A stretch of 64,000 nucleotides of DNA, taken from Oribacterium sp. GTDB lineage: Bacteria > Bacillota_A > Clostridia > Lachnospirales > Lachnospiraceae. The number at the start of each line of letters is the position of its first letter. The stretch's first letter is position 1. A program made the position numbers and the translations under genes. A model generated the notes under the pieces. The model ran no database searches and was not told the origin of the DNA. It saw nothing but the letters and a program-made list of their open reading frames with translations. Location: positions 1 to 64,000 of the forward strand of contig SFND01000002.1 of assembly GCA_004554245.1 (NCBI GenBank), given 5' to 3'. This document shows, piece after piece, positions 48,640-57,209 of the stretch.

Positions 48640-48669
48640 AAAAAAGACCGCGTAAGCGGTCTTTTTTTT
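48637..48669. terminator. Bidirectional terminator between the convergent yebC-type and rqcH genes
   Basis: AGACCGC and GCGGTCT pair around GTAA, with an A-run on the left and a T-run on the right. It overlaps the stop codons of both genes. Confidence 0.93.
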
Positions 48670-50443
48670 ATGCATTGAGTAGGTTCTTCGGCTCCACCGT
48701 CACCGACCAGTTCGTATGATAGATGACGAAGCCCGGTGCCTGATTCGGCACCTTCCGAAGATTCTTCCGAATCGTATAATCGACCTCGACCTTCGGATCC
48801 TCACGATGCGAAGAGAAGTACGCCGCGAGCTCCGCCGCCTCGATGAAGACCCGGTCCGGCACCTCCTCCATCGGCTGCCCGCCCGTCTTCACGATGACAT
48901 GCGAACCCGTCACGCCCTTCGCGTGGAACCAGAGATCCCCGCCATCCCCGAGTCGGAAGCTCACGTCCTCGTTCTGATAATTATTCTTTCCGATGAACAG
49001 CTCATAGCCGTCGCTCGTCACCCAGTGGTACGGCTTCGACTTCCGCTGCAGCCGGTTCTTTCCCTTTCCCGGCGTCTTATGCAGGAAACCGAAATCGATC
49101 ATCTCCCGACGGATATCCTGCAGATCCTCCTCGGACTCCGCGATGTCAAGCGCCGTGCGGATCGACTCGAGATGCTCGACCTCCTTCCGCGTCTCCTCGA
49201 GCTGCACCGTCACGTTCTCCTTCGTACGCTTCTGCTTCTGGTACTTCTCGAGGTAGCGCTTCGCATTCTCCGCCGCAGAGAGATCCTTCTGCAGTGGAAT
49301 CGTGATCTCACTGTTTGTATAGTAGTTCTCGCAGACCAGCTGATCCTCCCCACCCTGCAGCGAGTAGCCGTAGGTGTGCAGCAGCTCACCGTATACGCGG
49401 TACTTATCCATGCCCTCGGTATCCCGGAGCTGCTTCTCCTGAATCATCAGCTTCTTCCCGGCACGCTCCATCAGCGTCGTCAGCACCTTCCGGAGATCCG
49501 TCGAACGCTGACGGATACGGGAGCTCCTATCCTTCTCACTGTAGAAGCGGCGGATGACCTCACTCATCGAGTCGAAGTGCTCGACCTCGAAGGCGGCGTC
49601 CGCCTCATACAGCGTGAGATCGAAGGCGGAGAAGTCCGTCGGCACCTCATCCTGGTAGACGATGACCGGATCCGGCTGCCGCTCGATCGCAACTTCTTCT
49701 ATAATATGATGGAAGCTTCCGTACAGTGCGGCCAATGCTTCTGCCGGCTGGCAGTTCGCGGAGAGGTCGGGATCGACACCGGCGCGGTGACAGAGCTCGG
49801 AGGCCGTCAGTGGACTGAGACCCGTGATGTGATGGAAGAGCGCCTTGAAGACCGGCTCCGGCTGCTGCGCGAGCAGCGCACAGAAAGCGGCTTCATCGAG
49901 TGTCAGCGGATTCTTCTTTACACCCGCATCCGGGATGAAGTACGGACGATTCGGCAGCACCTCCCGCACGGAGGACTGGGAAGCGGAGATGCGCTTCACG
50001 GAATCGATGATGCTGTGGTCATCGCGGAGCAGGATGATGTTCGAGTACTTGCCCATCAGCTCGACCGCGAGGTAGCGCTTTCCGAGGTCGCCCATCTCAT
50101 CGAGATGCTCGATGGTGAAGAGGATGACACGCTCGAGACCGTCCTCGTGCAGCGCCTGGTCCGGCTGTCGCACGTCGAGGATCGCACCGTTTCCGATGTG
50201 CTTCCGGAGGGCCATACAGAAGGTCGGCGCGTTGATCGGCGCCGGCTTCGCATCCTCCGTGAGGGTGCAGAGCGGAAGGGACGGATTGACCGAGATCTGT
50301 ACCTTCACATTATCCTTCTGATTTCGCACGGTCAGCTGGATCTCATCCTTCTCCGGCTGTGTGATCTTCGCAATCCTGCCGCCGATCAGACGCTCGCGAA
50401 ACTCCTTTACGGTCGCCGAAACGACCAGTCCATCATATGCCAT
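48668..50443 (-). CDS. rqcH: Ribosome quality-control protein RqcH (NFACT/FbpA-like)
   Basis: A 591-residue protein that binds stalled 50S-peptidyl-tRNA complexes and adds alanine tails. The NFACT-N region begins YDGLVVSATVKEFRERLIGGRIAKI. A long charged coiled coil spans about 290-440. The NFACT-R domain contains DGYELFIGKNNYQNEDVSFRL, DLWFHAKGVTGSHVIVK and PKVEVDYTIRKNLRKVPN. AAAGGCG precedes the ATG on the - strand. Members were once described as fibronectin-binding surface proteins; a cytoplasmic role is now favoured. Confidence 0.93.
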   Translation of the reverse strand: MAYDGLVVSATVKEFRERLIGGRIAKITQPEKDEIQLTVRNQKDNVKVQISVNPSLPLCTLTEDAKPAPINAPTFCMALRKHIGNGAILDVRQPDQALHEDGLERVILFTIEHLDEMGDLGKRYLAVELMGKYSNIILLRDDHSIIDSVKRISASQSSVREVLPNRPYFIPDAGVKKNPLTLDEAAFCALLAQQPEPVFKALFHHITGLSPLTASELCHRAGVDPDLSANCQPAEALAALYGSFHHIIEEVAIERQPDPVIVYQDEVPTDFSAFDLTLYEADAAFEVEHFDSMSEVIRRFYSEKDRSSRIRQRSTDLRKVLTTLMERAGKKLMIQEKQLRDTEGMDKYRVYGELLHTYGYSLQGGEDQLVCENYYTNSEITIPLQKDLSAAENAKRYLEKYQKQKRTKENVTVQLEETRKEVEHLESIRTALDIAESEEDLQDIRREMIDFGFLHKTPGKGKNRLQRKSKPYHWVTSDGYELFIGKNNYQNEDVSFRLGDGGDLWFHAKGVTGSHVIVKTGGQPMEEVPDRVFIEAAELAAYFSSHREDPKVEVDYTIRKNLRKVPNQAPGFVIYHTNWSVTVEPKNLLNA

Positions 50444-50478
50444 AGCACATCGCCTTTCTATATCAAAAACCTTACGTG

Positions 50479-50513
50479 ACAGTTCAGACAGGGGACCCCA
50501 CGACCTGAACTGT
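50479..50513 (+). repeat. Intergenic inverted repeat with ACAGTTCAG arms
   Basis: ACAGTTCAG (50479-50487) and CTGAACTGT (50505-50513) are perfect complements, with GGGG/CCCC in the loop. The arms match those of the repeat at 8821-8863. It lies in the divergent gap between rqcH and yicC. Confidence 0.75.
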
Positions 50514-50611
50514 TAAAACTTTACTTCTAAATTATAGTAGACTATAATTTATTACATATGACTAAAAAACGCAAGCCGCCCTCGGGCAGGCTGTGCACAT
50601 CGAGGTAATCT

Positions 50612-51493
50612 ATGAAATTAAAAAGCATGACCGGATTCGGACGCGCCGAGGTCTCGAACGACCAGTACCGCCTGTCCGTGGAAGTGAAGTCGGTCAATTC
50701 CCGTTTCCTGGATCTCAGCATCAAGATGCCGAAGAAGTTTAATGCACTCGAGGCCAATATCCGAAACACTGTGAAGGAGTACATCTCCCGTGGCAAGGTC
50801 GATCTCTTCATCACCTACGAGAGCTTTTCAGAGAAGGGAAAGGCCCTCCGGCTCGATCTGCCGCTCGCGAAGGAGTACCTGGAGTCCATGCGTACACTGG
50901 TGAACGCGCTGGGAGTCGAGGACAATGTTAAAGTCACCAATCTGGCGTCGCTGCCGGATGTGCTCGTGCTCTCAGAGGAATCTGAGGATGATGACGCGCT
51001 CTGGGAGAGCCTGAAGCCGTCACTCACCGGTGCACTCGAGCGTTTCTCCGAGACCCGTGTGATGGAGGGCGAGAACCTCCAGAAGGATCTCCTCGGAAAA
51101 CTCGCCGAGATGGAAGCCATCGTGAACCGTATCGATGCGCGTTCGCCGGAGATCACAGCCGCCTATGAGGCGCGTCTTCGTGCGAAGGTGTCGGAGCTCC
51201 TCGAGGGTACCGGCATCGACGAAGCCCGCATCGTGCAGGAGGTGACGATCTACTCGGATAAGATCTGCACCGATGAGGAGCGGGTACGCCTGCACAGCCA
51301 TATCAAGAATATGCGGACGAAGCTCCAGAACGACGGCCTCGTCGGTCGTGAGCTTGATTTCGTCGCACAGGAGATGAACCGTGAGGCGAACACGACGCTC
51401 AGTAAGGCAAACGACCTGATCGTATCGGAGGATGCGATCGGGCTGAAGACCCTGATCGAGAAGATCCGTGAGCAGATACAGAATCTGGAGTGA
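50612..51493 (+). CDS. yicC: YicC-family endoribonuclease
   Basis: A 293-residue protein. The N-terminus KSMTGFGRAEVS, VEVKSVNSRFLDLSIKMPK and the C-terminal NDGLVGRELDFVAQEMNREANTTLSKANDLIVS are the YicC hallmarks. Recent work describes YicC proteins as RNases. CGAGG precedes ATG 50612. A perfect hairpin (GGAGTTTGC/GCAAACTCC, about 51495-51519) follows the stop without a T-run. Confidence 0.93.
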   Translation: MKLKSMTGFGRAEVSNDQYRLSVEVKSVNSRFLDLSIKMPKKFNALEANIRNTVKEYISRGKVDLFITYESFSEKGKALRLDLPLAKEYLESMRTLVNALGVEDNVKVTNLASLPDVLVLSEESEDDDALWESLKPSLTGALERFSETRVMEGENLQKDLLGKLAEMEAIVNRIDARSPEITAAYEARLRAKVSELLEGTGIDEARIVQEVTIYSDKICTDEERVRLHSHIKNMRTKLQNDGLVGRELDFVAQEMNREANTTLSKANDLIVSEDAIGLKTLIEKIREQIQNLE

Positions 51494-51531
51494 AGGAGTT
51501 TGCATAAGGCAAACTCCGGAACGATATCCCA

Positions 51532-51717
51532 CAGAACTTTGTTCTGTGCCCGAAGGGCTAAGCAAGGGCTTCCATGGCCCGCAGCTTAGGGGGCGGAGCG
51601 CAGCGGGGATGGCCCAGTAAATCAGAACTCTGTTCTGTTGTGCCCGAAGGGCTAAGCAAGGGCTTCCATAGCCCGCAGCTTAGGGGGCGGAGCGCAGCGG
51701 GGATGGCTCAGTAAATC
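51532..51717 (+). repeat. About 92-bp direct tandem repeat between yicC and gmk
   Basis: The units 51532-51622 and 51623-51717 are nearly identical. Each begins CAGAACTNTGTTCTG (itself an inverted repeat) and continues TGCCCGAAGGGCTAAGCAAG to GATGGCYCAGTAAAT. Differences are a 3-base insertion (TTG) and three or so substitutions. No open frame of note crosses the pair. In related genomes this interval normally holds remA. Confidence 0.93.
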
Positions 51718-51764
51718 AATTGATGAAGCCAGGTCGGAAGCATTGGACGAAAAGGAAGGTATAC

Positions 51765-52403
51765 ATGGAAAAGGGAGTTTTAGTTGTGCTTTCCGGCTTT
51801 TCAGGAGCCGGTAAGGGAACGCTGATGAAGCAGCTTGTTTCCCGTTATGATCAGTATGCACTGTCGATCTCAGCGACGACGCGCCAGCCGCGCGAGGGCG
51901 AGGTCGATGGACGCGAGTACTTCTTCAGGACGAAGGAGGAGTTCGAGGAGATGATCGCACAGGATGCGCTCGTGGAGTACGCGCAGTACGTCGAGCACTA
52001 CTACGGCACACCGAAGAAGTATGTCGAGGAGAACCTCGAGGCCGGAAAGGATGTACTACTCGAAATCGAGATCCAGGGCGCACTGAAGATCCGCGAGAAG
52101 TACCCGGAGGCGATCCTGATCTTCGTCACACCGCCATCGGGAGAGGAGCTTCGCCGCCGTCTCGTGGGACGTGGCACGGAGACCATGGAGGTCATCGAAA
52201 AGCGCCTTCGGAGAGCCATGCAGGAGTCGGAGGGCGTCGAGGCCTACGACTATATATTGGTAAACGATAATATTGACACTTGCACCGAAAAATTGCATAA
52301 TCTCATACGTGCCGCGCACGAAAAGTCCAGCCGGCACATGGAGATCATCGAAAATGTAAGACAGGATCTGAGGAGGATAGAACATGTCACAGCAAACATA
52401 TAA
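51765..52403 (+). CDS. gmk: Guanylate kinase
   Basis: A 212-residue enzyme phosphorylating GMP to GDP. The P-loop is SGFSGAGKGTLMK. SISATTRQPREGEVDGREYFF binds GMP, and VLLEIEIQGALKIREKYPEAILIFVTPP follows. ATG 51765 after AAAGGAAGG is preferred over the ATG at 51720, which starts at the end of the tandem repeat. The 3-prime end overlaps rpoZ by 20 bp. Confidence 0.95.
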   Translation: MEKGVLVVLSGFSGAGKGTLMKQLVSRYDQYALSISATTRQPREGEVDGREYFFRTKEEFEEMIAQDALVEYAQYVEHYYGTPKKYVEENLEAGKDVLLEIEIQGALKIREKYPEAILIFVTPPSGEELRRRLVGRGTETMEVIEKRLRRAMQESEGVEAYDYILVNDNIDTCTEKLHNLIRAAHEKSSRHMEIIENVRQDLRRIEHVTANI

Positions 52404-52782
52404 TGACCTGATTGATGCAGCGAAGAATACGAACGCCATTCAGGACGACACGGATAAGCTCGTAGAGAGCCGTTACGCAGCCGTTATCGCCAGCGCGAAG
52501 CGTGCACGTCAGCTGATCGATGGTGCAGATCCTGTACTTCCGAACGCAGAAGGCAGAAAGCCGCTCGCGATCGCTGTCGAGGAGCTCGCACGGAATCTCG
52601 TGACCATCAAGCGTGGTACGGAGGTCGATGACGATCCGAAGATCGCGGCGAGAGAGAACCCGGGCTTCGCTTTTGACCTCGATGAGGACAGCGAGGACGA
52701 GGACAGTGAGGATATCATGCTGATGAACGATGCGCATGCAGCTTCCTCTGAGGATGACTACAACTCCGACAGCGAAGCATAA
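52384..52782 (+). CDS. rpoZ: RNA polymerase omega subunit with a long acidic tail
   Basis: A 132-residue protein. Residues about 25-85 contain the omega core: SRYAAVIASAKRARQLIDG, then KPLAIAVEELARNLVTIKRG. The remaining 45 or so residues are strongly acidic (DLDEDSEDEDSED, then SSEDDYNSDSEA), longer than in most omegas. Omega helps assemble the beta-prime subunit. GAGGAGGAT lies inside the gmk end. The placement after gmk confirms the call. Confidence 0.9.
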   Translation: MSQQTYNDLIDAAKNTNAIQDDTDKLVESRYAAVIASAKRARQLIDGADPVLPNAEGRKPLAIAVEELARNLVTIKRGTEVDDDPKIAARENPGFAFDLDEDSEDEDSEDIMLMNDAHAASSEDDYNSDSEA

Positions 52783-52785
52783 TAT

Positions 52786-54054
52786 ATGAAGATTCACATG
52801 ATATCCCTCGGTTGTGACAAGAACCGGGTGGACAGTGAGAAGATGCTTTCCAACCTGCTCGAGAAGTATCCGGGCAGTGAGCTCACCGATGATCCGGCTG
52901 AGGCAGATATTACAGTCATCAATACCTGCGCCTTCATCGGAGATGCGAAGGAGGAGAGCATCAACACCATCATCGAGAATGGTGAATATAAAGAAACAGG
53001 CAGGCTCAAGAAGCTCATCGTGGCGGGCTGCCTCGCAGAGCGCTACCGTGAGGAGATCCGAAAGGAGCTTCCGGAGGTCGATGAGGTCATCGGCGTGAAG
53101 GAGTATGTCGAGCGTCTGGATGTGCAGATGAAGCGTGTCGAGAACGCAGAGAACTACACGGCGTATCTCAAGATCGCCGAGGGCTGCGACAAGTGCTGCA
53201 CCTACTGCATCATCCCGAAGCTGCGCGGACACTACCGCTCGGTGCCGATGGAACACCTTCTGGAGGAGGCGAAGCGACTTGCTTCCGAGGGCACGAAGGA
53301 GCTGATCCTCGTGGCCCAGGAGACGACCCTCTACGGTGTCGATCTCTATGGTAAGAAGAGCCTTCCGGAGCTCCTGAACCGGCTTTCGGAGATCGAGGGT
53401 CTCGAGTGGATCCGTATCCTGTACTGCTACCCGGAGGAGATCACGGACGAGCTCATCCAGACGATCCGTGATAACCCGAAGGTCGTACACTACCTCGACA
53501 TCCCGATCCAGCATGCGTCGGATAAGATCCTGAAGAACATGCACCGTCGGACCCGTGAGTCGGAGCTCCGTGAGCGCATCGCGACGCTTCGTCGTGAGAT
53601 CCCGGACATCGCCCTTCGGACGACCCTGATCACCGGCTTCCCGGGCGAGACAGAGGAGGACTTCGACATCCTGAAGAACTTCGTCACGGAGATGCGCTTC
53701 GACCGCCTGGGTGTCTTCCCGTATTCGCAGGAAGAGGATACGCCGGCCGCAGAGATGGAGGGCCAGGTGCCGGAGAAGATCAAGCTTCAGCGGCAGGATG
53801 AGATCATGCGGCTGCAGCAGGGGATCGCTTTCGAGAAGGCGAGAGAACAGATCGGACGAGAACTCAGGGTTATCATCGTCGGATATGATCCGGAGCATAA
53901 CGAGTATCTGTGTCGTTCCTATATGGATAACCCGGATATCGACAGTCTCGTCTATGTCGATGCAGGTGAGTATCATAACGAACTCAGCGGTGATATGATT
54001 TCCTGTCGTATCATCGAGGCGGATGGTTATGATCTGATAGGAGAGAGAATCTGA
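52786..54054 (+). CDS. rimO: Ribosomal protein S12 methylthiotransferase RimO
   Basis: A 422-residue radical SAM enzyme that methylthiolates an aspartate of ribosomal protein S12. The N-terminal MTTase domain has SLGCDKNRVDSE, NTCAFIGDAKEES and VAGCLAERY cysteines. The radical SAM motif is GCDKCCTYCIIPKLRG (CxxxCxxC). A TRAM domain ends the protein. Its two 4Fe-4S clusters depend on the Suf products. The stop overlaps pgsA by one base. Confidence 0.95.
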   Translation: MKIHMISLGCDKNRVDSEKMLSNLLEKYPGSELTDDPAEADITVINTCAFIGDAKEESINTIIENGEYKETGRLKKLIVAGCLAERYREEIRKELPEVDEVIGVKEYVERLDVQMKRVENAENYTAYLKIAEGCDKCCTYCIIPKLRGHYRSVPMEHLLEEAKRLASEGTKELILVAQETTLYGVDLYGKKSLPELLNRLSEIEGLEWIRILYCYPEEITDELIQTIRDNPKVVHYLDIPIQHASDKILKNMHRRTRESELRERIATLRREIPDIALRTTLITGFPGETEEDFDILKNFVTEMRFDRLGVFPYSQEEDTPAAEMEGQVPEKIKLQRQDEIMRLQQGIAFEKAREQIGRELRVIIVGYDPEHNEYLCRSYMDNPDIDSLVYVDAGEYHNELSGDMISCRIIEADGYDLIGERI

Positions 54055-54596
54055 TGAATCTGCCGAATAAACTGACTTTATTACGAGTTGTACTGATTCC
54101 GGTGTTTGTGGTACTGCTTCTCCTGGAGGGCGGACAGAACGATACGCTCCGCATCGCAGCGCTGATCGTGTTCTGCTTCGCCTCCTTCACGGATTTCCTG
54201 GATGGTCAAATCGCACGCCGGAACAATCTGGTGACGAACTTCGGAAAGTTCATGGACCCGCTGGCGGATAAGCTGCTGGTCTGCTCCGCACTGATCTGCA
54301 TGATCGAGCTCGGACAGCTTCCGTCCTGGTACGTCATCACCGTGATCGCCCGTGAGTTCATCATCTCCGGCTTCCGTCTGGTGGCGGCCGACAACGGCAT
54401 CGTGATCGCCGCATCCTGGTGGGGAAAGTTCAAGACGACCTTCCAGATGCTTACGGTCATCCTGCTGATCCTGAACATCCCGGCACTTCATACCGTGACG
54501 CTGATCATCGCAGGCGTCGCCTTCGTCCTGACGCTGGTATCCCTGCTTGACTACATCGCAAAGAACTATAAGGTTATCACCGAGGGCGGCATGTAA
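54054..54596 (+). CDS. pgsA: CDP-diacylglycerol-glycerol-3-phosphate 3-phosphatidyltransferase
   Basis: A 180-residue integral membrane enzyme making phosphatidylglycerol phosphate. The CDP-alcohol phosphotransferase motif reads DFLDGQIARRNNLVTNFGKF followed by MDPLADK, with all Asp/Gly/Arg positions kept. About five membrane segments are visible. It begins at the A of the rimO stop codon, so translation is coupled. Confidence 0.95.
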   Translation: MNLPNKLTLLRVVLIPVFVVLLLLEGGQNDTLRIAALIVFCFASFTDFLDGQIARRNNLVTNFGKFMDPLADKLLVCSALICMIELGQLPSWYVITVIAREFIISGFRLVAADNGIVIAASWWGKFKTTFQMLTVILLILNIPALHTVTLIIAGVAFVLTLVSLLDYIAKNYKVITEGGM

Positions 54597-54608
54597 GGAG
54601 AGAATCCG

Positions 54609-54878
54609 ATGATTTTTTCTAAGCACATGTACTATGGAAGGCATGCAGCAGAGCACCGGTCCTATATCCTGGATAACCTCCGGAAGGGCCAGTTCCAGCC
54701 GGGGGCGTACGTCATCGTGCGTGCACCGGAGCCCAATCTATATGAAATCTACAATCAGGCCATGTTCCTGAATCCGAAGCTCGATACGGAGACGGTCGAG
54801 GTACTCGGGATCGGCTATGGCTATCGGGATACGATCGACTGCGTCACACAGATGCTGAAGGATCGCCACATCCTGTAA
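54609..54878 (+). CDS. Conserved-looking small protein of unknown function
   Basis: An 89-residue soluble protein with no motif I recognise. It is rich in Tyr and Arg/His at the N-terminus (HMYYGRHAAEHRSYILDNL) and ends QMLKDRHIL. AAGGAGAG precedes ATG 54609. It lies tightly between pgsA and a DUF2953 gene, so it is a genuine operon member rather than a spurious frame. Confidence 0.7.
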   Translation: MIFSKHMYYGRHAAEHRSYILDNLRKGQFQPGAYVIVRAPEPNLYEIYNQAMFLNPKLDTETVEVLGIGYGYRDTIDCVTQMLKDRHIL

Positions 54879-54896
54879 ACACGAGGAGGACAGCAG

Positions 54897-55844
54897 ATGC
54901 TTTTATGTATGATATTAAAAGTCATCGGGCTCGTCCTCCTCTTTCTTTTACTGCTGCTCCTGCTTCTCCTCGGACTCGTCCTGCTGGTCCCGTTCCGCTA
55001 TGCGGGTGCCGGCCATAAGGGCGAAGAGAAGCGCGATTACGCCGCGCACCTCGAGCTCAGCTGGCTTCTCCATATGGTGCAGCTCCACGCGGACATCACC
55101 CCGGCAGGGCTTGCGTATTCCCTCCGCATCCTCTGCTTCCGCCCGGTCGATTCTTCCGGTGGTTTCGCATTACAGGATGAACATACAGATGTTGAGTTGA
55201 AGCAGCCTTCGAAAGATGAGAAAATATCGGAAGAGAGCGTGAACATTCCTGAAAGTAAAGCAGAAGCATCTGAACGTGCTGCTGCACAGACGGCGGAGGT
55301 CGACAGCATTGAACTGAAAAGCAGTACGACGCCGGAGCAACTGAATGAGACGAAAACAGTGGCGGATGAAACGCCGACTTCCGACATCGATCAGGAAAGC
55401 AAAACGAAACGTACATCCCCTGCGGCTGAAGAACCGAAGAAAAAGAAGAGGAAAAAATTCTTATTTGCTGATAGAATAAAGAGAGTCTGCGAAAAGGCTT
55501 CCTCGCTTCGCGAGATGGTGGAGGATGAGGAGAATCAGAAGGCCGTCCGTCTGCTGATTTCCAGAGTGAAGTACCTGCTTCACCATCTTCGCTTTCGGAA
55601 GTTCGAAGGTCGACTCGCGTTCGGCTTCGAGGATCCGGCTATGGTGGGACGGACGCTCGCTGTGCTCAGCCTGTTCTACCCGCTGTACGGGGAACGCTTC
55701 ACGATCACGCCGGTGTTTGATCATACGCTGTTCGAGGGCGAGATCGCACTGAAGGGACATGTGCGTCTCATCCACATCCTGATCGCGGGGATACAGCTGA
55801 TGATGAATAAGAAGATACGCGGGCTCGTGCTCGATCGTATATAA
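54897..55844 (+). CDS. DUF2953-family membrane-anchored protein
   Basis: A 315-residue protein. An N-terminal anchor (about 5-32, very Leu-rich) is followed by LELSWLLHMVQLHADI. Residues about 95-180 are a low-complexity Ser/Glu/Lys/Thr linker. The C-terminal KFEGRLAFGFEDPAMVGRTLAVLSLFYPLYGERFTITPVFD is the DUF2953 core. In clostridia and bacilli the family commonly sits next to the sporulation gene gerW/ytfJ, as here. Function unknown. GAGGAGG precedes ATG 54897. Confidence 0.82.
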   Translation: MLLCMILKVIGLVLLFLLLLLLLLLGLVLLVPFRYAGAGHKGEEKRDYAAHLELSWLLHMVQLHADITPAGLAYSLRILCFRPVDSSGGFALQDEHTDVELKQPSKDEKISEESVNIPESKAEASERAAAQTAEVDSIELKSSTTPEQLNETKTVADETPTSDIDQESKTKRTSPAAEEPKKKKRKKFLFADRIKRVCEKASSLREMVEDEENQKAVRLLISRVKYLLHHLRFRKFEGRLAFGFEDPAMVGRTLAVLSLFYPLYGERFTITPVFDHTLFEGEIALKGHVRLIHILIAGIQLMMNKKIRGLVLDRI

Positions 55845-55855
55845 GGAGGCTCAGT

Positions 55856-56293
55856 ATGAGTGATTCTACGAATGTAAAAGATATACTCGATACCATGTTT
55901 AAGGGCATGGACGGTTTCGTGAATTCGAAGACCGTCGTTGGTGAGCCGGTGAAGGTCGGCGATGCTACCCTGATTCCGCTCATCGAGGTCAGCTGCGGCA
56001 TGGGTGCCGGCGGCTATGTAAAGGAGAAGGATGCAAAGAACGGTGATGGTGGTGCGGGAGCGCTCAGCTCGAAGATCACCCCGACCGCGATCCTCGTGCT
56101 TCAGAACGGAAATACGAAGCTCGTCAATATCAAGAACCAGGATGCCATCACGAAGCTCCTCGATATGCTTCCGGAAACCATCGATAAGATCACCGGCGGC
56201 AGCCGCATCTCGAAGAGTGCCCAGGCAGCCGTGGACGAGATGGCTGAAAAGGCGACGTCGGAAACCGTCGTCGAGGATGCAGAAACCCTGTAA
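55856..56293 (+). CDS. GerW-family sporulation protein (YtfJ-like)
   Basis: A 145-residue protein with the family core VVGEPVKVGDATLIPLIEVSCGMGAGGYVKEKDAKNGDGGAGALSSKITPTAILVLQNG. It is found in spores and linked to germination in Bacillus. AAGGAGG precedes ATG 55856. Its presence suggests a sporulating or once-sporulating lineage, although the family also occurs in non-spore-formers. Confidence 0.9.
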   Translation: MSDSTNVKDILDTMFKGMDGFVNSKTVVGEPVKVGDATLIPLIEVSCGMGAGGYVKEKDAKNGDGGAGALSSKITPTAILVLQNGNTKLVNIKNQDAITKLLDMLPETIDKITGGSRISKSAQAAVDEMAEKATSETVVEDAETL

Positions 56294-56358
56294 TGCCGCT
56301 ATACTGACTTTACATTTCGTGTCCCGGATGATATTTTGGAAAAAATGCGTAAAAGTAC

Positions 56359-56387
56359 TTGCAATACAAATGGAGATTTGTTATTAT
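56359..56387 (+). promoter_or_regulatory. Promoter of rpmB
   Basis: TTGCAA (56359-56364), 17 bp, TATTAT (56382-56387), about 68 bp before ATG 56455. Confidence 0.6.
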
Positions 56388-56454
56388 AGGCGAGTCGCGA
56401 ATTCAGGGGCATGATTGTGTCTCGATTCGATTAATTTGAAAGGGAGGTGCAACC

Positions 56455-56688
56455 ATGGCAAAGTGCGCAATTTGTGAGAAGGCAGTTCACTTCGGAAATC
56501 AGGTAAGCCATTCACATAGAAGATCAAACAAGATCTGGAAGGCTAACGTTAAGTCTGTTAGAGTAAAGGTAAATGGTGGTACAAAGAAGATGTATGTATG
56601 TACTTCCTGCTTAAGATCCGGTAAGGTTGAGCGTGCATTCGGTACAGCCAAGGCTTCAGAGGCAGTAGCTGCAACAGAGAACGCTTAA
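56455..56688 (+). CDS. rpmB: Ribosomal protein L28
   Basis: A 77-residue large-subunit protein. CAICEKAVHFGNQVSHSHRRSNKIW is the family start. Cys pairs CAIC and CTSC form a zinc ribbon (the zinc-binding C+ form). A short Ala/Thr-rich tail follows. GGGAGG precedes ATG 56455. Confidence 0.96.
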   Translation: MAKCAICEKAVHFGNQVSHSHRRSNKIWKANVKSVRVKVNGGTKKMYVCTSCLRSGKVERAFGTAKASEAVAATENA

Positions 56689-56718
56689 TTTTGAGATCGT
56701 TTGATTGAAAGATTATTG

Positions 56719-56750
56719 GGCATTACGATCGAATCGTAATGCCCTTTTTC
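56719..56750 (+). terminator. Intrinsic terminator of rpmB
   Basis: GGGCATTACGAT and ATCGTAATGCCC are perfect complements around CGA, followed by TTTTT. Confidence 0.96.
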
Positions 56751-56775
56751 TGTTTTAAGCGCTCCATAGATATGG

Positions 56776-56781
56776 TATAAT
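56776..56781 (+). promoter_or_regulatory. Extended -10 promoter of the Asp23-fakA unit
   Basis: TGG followed by TATAAT (56776-56781); the -35 region is weak. It lies 46 bp upstream of ATG 56828. Confidence 0.55.
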
Positions 56782-56827
56782 CATAGTGTTTATGATTTAA
56801 TATAGATCCTTATTCGGGAGGTACGAT

Positions 56828-57184
56828 ATGAGAGGAACGATTGCATCCAAAATGGGTGAGATTCAGATAACGCCAGACGTTATTGCAGCCTATGCGGGTA
56901 TGACCGCCGTTGAGTGCTTCGGCATCGTGGGTATGGCGAAGGTTTCTGTACAGCAGGGCCTGGTCAAGCTCCTCAAGCGTGAAAGTCAGTCCAAGGGCAT
57001 CCTCGTAACGATGGAGGAGGACGGAATCTCTCTGGACTTCCATGTCATCGTGGCATACGGCGTCAGCATTCAGGCGGTCGCGGAGAACCTGATCGAGAAT
57101 GTCCGCTACAAGGTAGAAGAGTATACTGGTATGAAGGTGAAGGATGTGAACGTCTATGTAGAGGGCGTTCGCGTCATTGACTAA
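56828..57184 (+). CDS. Asp23/Gls24 family protein (YloU-like)
   Basis: A 118-residue protein. GEIQITPDVIAAYAGMTAVECFGIVGMA and the ending YTGMKVKDVNVYVEGVRVI are the family features. Relatives are linked to envelope stress or membrane homeostasis. GGGAGG precedes ATG 56828. The next gene, fakA, follows after 25 bp, the usual arrangement in Firmicutes. Confidence 0.92.
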   Translation: MRGTIASKMGEIQITPDVIAAYAGMTAVECFGIVGMAKVSVQQGLVKLLKRESQSKGILVTMEEDGISLDFHVIVAYGVSIQAVAENLIENVRYKVEEYTGMKVKDVNVYVEGVRVID

Positions 57185-57209
57185 GTAGCTTTACAAGGAG
57201 GAATTACCT

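Noticed and set aside
48716..50479. 587-codon open frame on the + strand opposite rqcH, and similar long shadows opposite nagA, nagB, the flavin reductase and sufB
   Set aside because: They lack ribosome sites and known motifs and are rich in Arg/Leu/His as expected from antisense reading of GC-rich genes.
51494..51720. Hidden remA-like small gene between yicC and gmk
   Set aside because: All frames were scanned by eye; only the tandem repeat and a hairpin are present.
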